From contig NZ_KN234745.1 in assembly GCF_000764025.1 (NCBI RefSeq), positions 62,001-126,000 of the forward strand: a DNA stretch of 64,000 nt, read 5' to 3'. A program made the translations under genes and the position numbers. The notes beneath the pieces were generated by a model. The model was not told where the DNA came from. It saw only the letters and a program-made list of their open reading frames with translations, and searched no databases. Every line of letters starts with the position of its first letter. The first letter of the stretch is position 1. Source of the stretch: Pseudohaliea rubra DSM 19751. Its GTDB lineage: Bacteria; Pseudomonadota; Gammaproteobacteria; Pseudomonadales; Halieaceae. Shown piece after piece: positions 59,959 to 64,000 of this stretch.

Positions 59959-61257
59959 ATGCTCGACGTTCGCGAACTCAGAAAGGACCCGGAGACGGCT
60001 GCCGCAGCTCTTGCCCGGCGGGGCCATCATTTTGATGTCGAGGCCTTCCAGGCCCTGGATGGTCGTCGCCGGGAGGCGGCTATTGCCAGCCAGGACCTGC
60101 TCGCTGAGCGCAAGGCTGCCAGCAAGCAGGTCGGCAAGCTGGTTGGCGGGGGTATGTCCGTCGACGATGCCAAGGCGAAGGTGAAAGAAACGCTCGAGGC
60201 CATCGGCGCGCGGATCGACAGCGCCACGGAAGCGGCCCGGGCAGCGCAGGGGGAACTGGAGGCCTGGCTGGCCACCGTGCCCAATCTGCCCGACGACAGC
60301 GTCCCGCCGGGAAAGAGCGAAGACGACAACGTCGAGGTGTTGCGCTGGGGCGAGCTTCCGGTCTTTGCCTTCGATGCCCGGGACCACGTAACTCTGGGGG
60401 AGGGGCTGGGCCTTCTCGATACGGACGCGGCGACGAAGATCACCGGCTCGCGCTTCGTCGTCATGCACGGTCAGCTGGCACGGGTGCACCGCGCCCTGGT
60501 GCAGTTCATGCTGGATCTGCACACCCGGGAGCACGGTTACCGTGAGGTCTACGTGCCCTACATTGTCAATGCCGACTCGCTACGCGGCACCGGGCAGTTG
60601 CCGAAGTTTGCCGAGGACCTGTTCCGCCTCGAGGGAGACGATGATTACTATCTGATCCCCACGGCGGAGGTGCCGGTGACCAACCTCGGTCGGGACCGCA
60701 TCTTCGAGGCTGCGGAGCTGGGGGAGGGTGGCCTCGCCTTTGCCAGTCACACCCCCTGCTTCCGCAGCGAAGCCGGCAGCTACGGCCGCGACACCCGCGG
60801 TATGATCCGCCAGCACCAGTTCGAAAAGGTCGAGCTCGTGCGCTTCGTGCGCCCCGGCACGTCCGACGAAGCCCTCGAGGGCCTCACCGGGCATGCCGAA
60901 GAAGTCCTGCGGCGCCTCGAATTACCCTATCGCAAGGTGCTGCTCTGCGGTGGCGATCTGGGCTTCTCGGCGCGCAAGACCTACGATCTCGAAGTCTGGC
61001 TGCCGGGGCAGGCGGCCTATCGGGAAATCTCCTCCTGCAGCAATTTCGGTGATTTTCAGGCGCGCCGCATGCAGGCGCGCTGGCGCAATCCGGACACGGG
61101 TAAGCCGGAGTTGCTGCACACGCTGAACGGCTCCGGGCTGGCCGTGGGACGGACCCTTGTGGCGCTGCTGGAAAATGGCCAGCAGGCAGACGGCAGCGTA
61201 ATACTCCCCGCGGCCCTGCGTCCCTACCTCGGCGGACTGGAGCGCCTGGTGGCCTGA
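59959..61257 (+). CDS. serS: Seryl-tRNA synthetase
   Basis: The 432-residue protein has an N-terminal coiled-coil arm (residues 1-105, [21 protein letters not shown] with two long charged helices) that binds the tRNA. The class II catalytic domain has motif 2 [28 protein letters not shown] (in pieces) and motif 3 [16 protein letters not shown]. It charges serine and selenocysteine tRNAs. The start is an ATG after an ACAGGACAG site. Confidence 0.97.
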   Translation: MLDVRELRKDPETAAAALARRGHHFDVEAFQALDGRRREAAIASQDLLAERKAASKQVGKLVGGGMSVDDAKAKVKETLEAIGARIDSATEAARAAQGELEAWLATVPNLPDDSVPPGKSEDDNVEVLRWGELPVFAFDARDHVTLGEGLGLLDTDAATKITGSRFVVMHGQLARVHRALVQFMLDLHTREHGYREVYVPYIVNADSLRGTGQLPKFAEDLFRLEGDDDYYLIPTAEVPVTNLGRDRIFEAAELGEGGLAFASHTPCFRSEAGSYGRDTRGMIRQHQFEKVELVRFVRPGTSDEALEGLTGHAEEVLRRLELPYRKVLLCGGDLGFSARKTYDLEVWLPGQAAYREISSCSNFGDFQARRMQARWRNPDTGKPELLHTLNGSGLAVGRTLVALLENGQQADGSVILPAALRPYLGGLERLVA

Positions 61258-61259
61258 GC

Positions 61260-62657
61260 ATGCATTCGCTGCCGGTCTTCCTGCGCCTGGCTGAGCGCCC
61301 GGTGCTGCTGGTAGGGGGCGGCACCGTCGCCCTGCGCAAGGCGCGCTTCCTCTGCCGGGCGGGGGCCCGGGTGACCGTGATTGCGCCCACCATCGATCCC
61401 GCGCTGCGGTCGCTCCTCGAGACCCGGGGCGGGGTGTGGCTGTGCCGCTGCTACCGCCGCGGCGACCTTGCCGGCAAGGACCTGGTCATTGCGGCGACCC
61501 CGGACGGTACGGTCAACGCTGCCGTGGCTGACGAGGCCCGGGCCCGGCGACTGCCCGTGAACGTGGTCGACACCCCGGCGCTGTGCAGCTTCACGTTTCC
61601 CGCGATCGTCGACCGGGACCCGCTCCTCATTGCTATCGGTACCGGTGGTGCCAGCCCGGTACTCGCCCGCGCGGTGCGCCGACGCCTGGAAACGCAGCTC
61701 CCTGTGAACTTCGGCCGTCTCGCGCGGTTCCTCGGCACTTGCCGCGACCGGCTCCGCGCCGCGATCAGCGACGAGAGCGCTCGGCGCAGAATGCTCGAGA
61801 CGCTGGCCGAGGGACCGATCGCCGAGCAGGTGCTCGCCGGCAACGAGGCCGGCGCCGGGGCTTCTCTGGAGGCGCTCCTCGCCGGTGGCGCGCAGCCGCG
61901 CGGGGAGGTCTTTCTCATCGGCGCGGGCCCCGGCGATCCGGATCTTCTGACCTTCCGCGCACTGCGACTCCTGCAGCGCGGCGATGTCATCCTCTACGAC
62001 CGGCTGGTCGGAGAAGGTATCCTGGAGCTTGCCCGGCGCGACGCCGAGCGCCTCTACGTGGGCAAGCGCCGGTCCGAGCACAGCGTGCCCCAGGACGAGA
62101 TCAACCGCACCCTTGTGGAACTTGCCCGCCAGGGCAAGTGTGTTGTGCGCCTGAAAGGCGGCGATCCCTTTGTGTTCGGTCGCGGCGGCGAGGAAATGGA
62201 TGAACTGGCCCGGGCGGGCATACCGTTTCAGATCGTACCCGGTATCACGGCCGCCAACGCCGCCGCCTGTTATGCAGGTATCCCCCTCACGCACCGGGAT
62301 TACGCTCAGTCGGTCCGCTTCGTTACCGGGCATACCCGGGACGGCCAGCTCCGGCACCAGTGGGAAGACTTCCAGTCACCGACGGAAACGCTGGTGTTCT
62401 ATATGGGGCTGGTGGGCCTGCCGATCATCTGTGAGCAACTCGTGGCCCACGGCCGCGACCCCGCTACGCCGGTGGCGCTGGTGGAGAAAGCAAGCACGGC
62501 GGAACAGCGGGTCATTACCGGAACGCTGGGCACTATGAAGGCCATCGTGGCGCTGGAGAAACCCGAGCCGCCTACGCTGATCATCGTCGGCGATGTGGTC
62601 CGTCTGGCGGCGGAGCTGGGCTGGTACAGCAAGGTAGAGGGCCGGCCGGTCCACTGA
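61260..62657 (+). CDS. cysG: Siroheme synthase CysG (trifunctional)
   Basis: The 465-residue fused protein starts two bases after serS. Residues 1-150 are the precorrin-2 dehydrogenase/ferrochelatase domain (LPVFLRLAERPVLLVGGGTVALRKARFL in pieces, with the GGGTVA NAD loop). Residues 215-460 are the uroporphyrinogen III methyltransferase with FLIGAGPGDPDLLTFRALR, VVRLKGGDPFVFGRGGEE, and VPGITAANAAACYAGIPLTHR in pieces. It makes siroheme for sulfite or nitrite reductase, consistent with CysB in this window. Confidence 0.96.
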   Translation: MHSLPVFLRLAERPVLLVGGGTVALRKARFLCRAGARVTVIAPTIDPALRSLLETRGGVWLCRCYRRGDLAGKDLVIAATPDGTVNAAVADEARARRLPVNVVDTPALCSFTFPAIVDRDPLLIAIGTGGASPVLARAVRRRLETQLPVNFGRLARFLGTCRDRLRAAISDESARRRMLETLAEGPIAEQVLAGNEAGAGASLEALLAGGAQPRGEVFLIGAGPGDPDLLTFRALRLLQRGDVILYDRLVGEGILELARRDAERLYVGKRRSEHSVPQDEINRTLVELARQGKCVVRLKGGDPFVFGRGGEEMDELARAGIPFQIVPGITAANAAACYAGIPLTHRDYAQSVRFVTGHTRDGQLRHQWEDFQSPTETLVFYMGLVGLPIICEQLVAHGRDPATPVALVEKASTAEQRVITGTLGTMKAIVALEKPEPPTLIIVGDVVRLAAELGWYSKVEGRPVH

Positions 62658-62676
62658 GGGATCGGCGGCGCGGCGC

Positions 62677-64000
62677 CTAGTCTTTTTCGGGGCTGCGGAT
62701 GGCGTAGGCCTGCTTGCGCATAAGCAGTGCATCAACGAGGATATTGCCGGCCTCGTCAAGCAGCACATCTTCGGCTTCCTCGCCATCCTCCGTGTCACCG
62801 GCTTCCGCCAGCGTCTCCTCATCATCCGGCTCTTCATCGAAGGACGTGAGCGGCTCCTCGCCCAGGGCTTCGCGGCGCTTGTTCTCGATCGCCAGGGCCC
62901 GGGCCTTGCGCGCCTCGCGCTCCGCGCGGCGCGTTTCCTCGTTCAGGGAGACCACCTTGATATCGTCATTCTCGTCGGCCAGTGCGACCCGATCCACCAG
63001 AAAGTTGAAGTCCGGGTCTCCCGCGCTGCGCTCCTGGAAGAGGGCGGAGAGCTCCGGTATGAGTTGATCAAGGTCGCCGTAGCGCCGGTGGCGCACCGGG
63101 TTGATCTGGTCCCAGGACAGCGCGTGCTCGAGGGCGCTCTCGCCAATGTCCTCGGGATCGTAAAGAGACGGGAACGTAATGTCCGGAACGACACCGCGGT
63201 GTTGCGTGCTATCGCCGGAGATGCGATAGAATTTGCTCTCGGTAATCTTGAGTTGCCCTTCCGTCAGCGGTACCAGCGTCTGCACCGTGCCTTTGCCGAA
63301 CGAGCGATCCCCGACGATGATTCCGCGCTCGTAGTCCTGGATCGCGCCGGCGAAGATCTCGCTGGCCGAAGCGCTCAGGCGGTTGATGAGTACCACAAGG
63401 GGGCCGTCGTAGTAGCTCGAGCGCAAGCGCTTACCGTCCCGCCAGACGCGCCGGGAGGAGTGGCGGATCTGCACCGTGGGGCCGTACTCGATAAACAGGC
63501 CCGTGAGCTCATTGGCCTCCTGCAGGGAGCCGCCGCCGTTGTTGCGCAGGTCGACCACGATGCCTTCGACGCCTTCAGCCTCCAGCTCGCCGAGGAGTCG
63601 CCGCACGTCGCGCGTCGTGCTCTTGTAGTTGTCGTCGCCCCGGCGCATGGCCTCGAAGTCGATGTAAAAGGCGGGAATGCTGATGACCCCGACCTTGATG
63701 GTGCTGTCCTCGCCGGCGGGCACTTCCAGCACGCGACTCTGGGCCGACTGCTCCTCGAGCTTCACGGTGTTGCGCACAATCTGGATTTCCTTGTGCACCT
63801 CCGTGGAGGGCGCATCGGCCGGAATCACGCTCAGCCGCACGGTGCTGCCCTTGGGGCCGCGGATCAGGTCGACAACCTCGTCCAGGCGCCAGCCGATAAC
63901 GTCGACCAGCGCTCCGCTGTCGCCCTGGCCCACCGCGATGATTCGATCGGCCGGCTTGAGCTCGCCCTGCTTGTCGGCGGGACCGGCGGCGACCAGTCGC
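62677..64000 (-). CDS. prc: Carboxy-terminal (tail-specific) protease Prc, N-terminally cut by the window end
   Basis: The frame stays open to the right edge; about 441 residues are visible. They begin within the PDZ domain (KPADRIIAVGQGDSGALVDVIGW, in pieces) and continue into the S41 protease fold: VDLRNNGGGSLQEA, VVLINRLSASASEIFAGA with the nucleophile serine, and GDRSFGKGTVQTL with the lysine base. The C-terminal region (DUF3340-like: FPSLYDPEDIGESALEHALSW, and a charged tail rich in Glu/Asp) is that of Prc rather than the smaller CtpA. It acts in the periplasm on proteins with apolar C-termini. It converges with cysG. Confidence 0.92.
   Translation of the reverse strand, partial: RLVAAGPADKQGELKPADRIIAVGQGDSGALVDVIGWRLDEVVDLIRGPKGSTVRLSVIPADAPSTEVHKEIQIVRNTVKLEEQSAQSRVLEVPAGEDSTIKVGVISIPAFYIDFEAMRRGDDNYKSTTRDVRRLLGELEAEGVEGIVVDLRNNGGGSLQEANELTGLFIEYGPTVQIRHSSRRVWRDGKRLRSSYYDGPLVVLINRLSASASEIFAGAIQDYERGIIVGDRSFGKGTVQTLVPLTEGQLKITESKFYRISGDSTQHRGVVPDITFPSLYDPEDIGESALEHALSWDQINPVRHRRYGDLDQLIPELSALFQERSAGDPDFNFLVDRVALADENDDIKVVSLNEETRRAEREARKARALAIENKRREALGEEPLTSFDEEPDDEETLAEAGDTEDGEEAEDVLLDEAGNILVDALLMRKQAYAIRSPEKD

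Overview
The window comes from a high-GC (by eye about 65%) gammaproteobacterial chromosome. The placement rests on gene order. icd diverges from rluE-nudJ-mnmA-hflD-purB, and a clpS-clpA-infA-bpt-aat-trxB-ftsK-lolA-rarA-crcB-serS-cysG series follows, which is the arrangement I know from pseudomonads and relatives. The accessory half (TonB receptor, SnoaL-like proteins, several SDRs, acyl-CoA dehydrogenase, PQQ dehydrogenase, complete propionyl-CoA route) fits a marine or hydrocarbon/steroid-type degrader such as the Halieaceae or Solimonadaceae, but the genus cannot be fixed from the sequence alone. I see no rRNA, tRNA, CRISPR array, prophage or insertion sequence.

Layout. 1-3354: end of an Mrp/complex-I-type cation/proton antiporter operon with three overlapping genes; the third has lost the ion-path residues. 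3453-17261: a catabolic island in two blocks. Rightward: SnoaL-like, TonB receptor, SnoaL-like and SDR, ending at a strong terminator. Leftward: acyl-CoA dehydrogenase, SDR and a cytochrome-PQQ dehydrogenase. Divergent from these: SDR, APH-type kinase, acyl-CoA ligase, TetR regulator and alpha/beta hydrolase. The two rightward promoters share the same operator overlapping the -10 box, so the island is probably one regulon, most likely under its own TetR protein. Kinase, dehydrogenase, SDR and ligase together resemble the levulinate/4-hydroxyacid pathway. 17286-22122: a leftward set (MFS, amidoligase, C26 gamma-glutamyl hydrolase, YqaA-like protein, serine hydrolase) that may make, trim or move an amide-linked metabolite. 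22168-31902: housekeeping genes (moaCDE, flavin reductase, Nudix, Bcp, Xth, YajC, amino-acid symporter, acetyl-CoA hydrolase/transferase, 5'-nucleotidase, CysB). 31896-33257: pabB. 33321-41580: an intact propionyl-CoA to succinyl-CoA operon (carboxylase beta and alpha/biotin, epimerase, mutase, MeaB). 41599-47784: leftward GNAT fusion, roxA, purB, hflD, mnmA, nudJ, rluE. 47937-62657: icd, then the N-degron proteolysis genes (clpS, clpA, bpt, aat) with infA and trxB, then ftsK to cysG. 62677-64000: the C-terminal part of a Prc-type protease that runs off the window.

The most unusual structure is in the 450-bp gap between icd and clpS. Two long hairpins with unrelated stems carry the same 27-bp core in opposite orientations, so their loops are perfectly complementary. 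A possible fragment of the same element lies before the acetyl-CoA hydrolase gene at about 27.64 kb. Start codons were chosen from ribosome-binding sites, signal peptides and overlaps with neighbours. All functions are assigned by reading motifs; no search was run.
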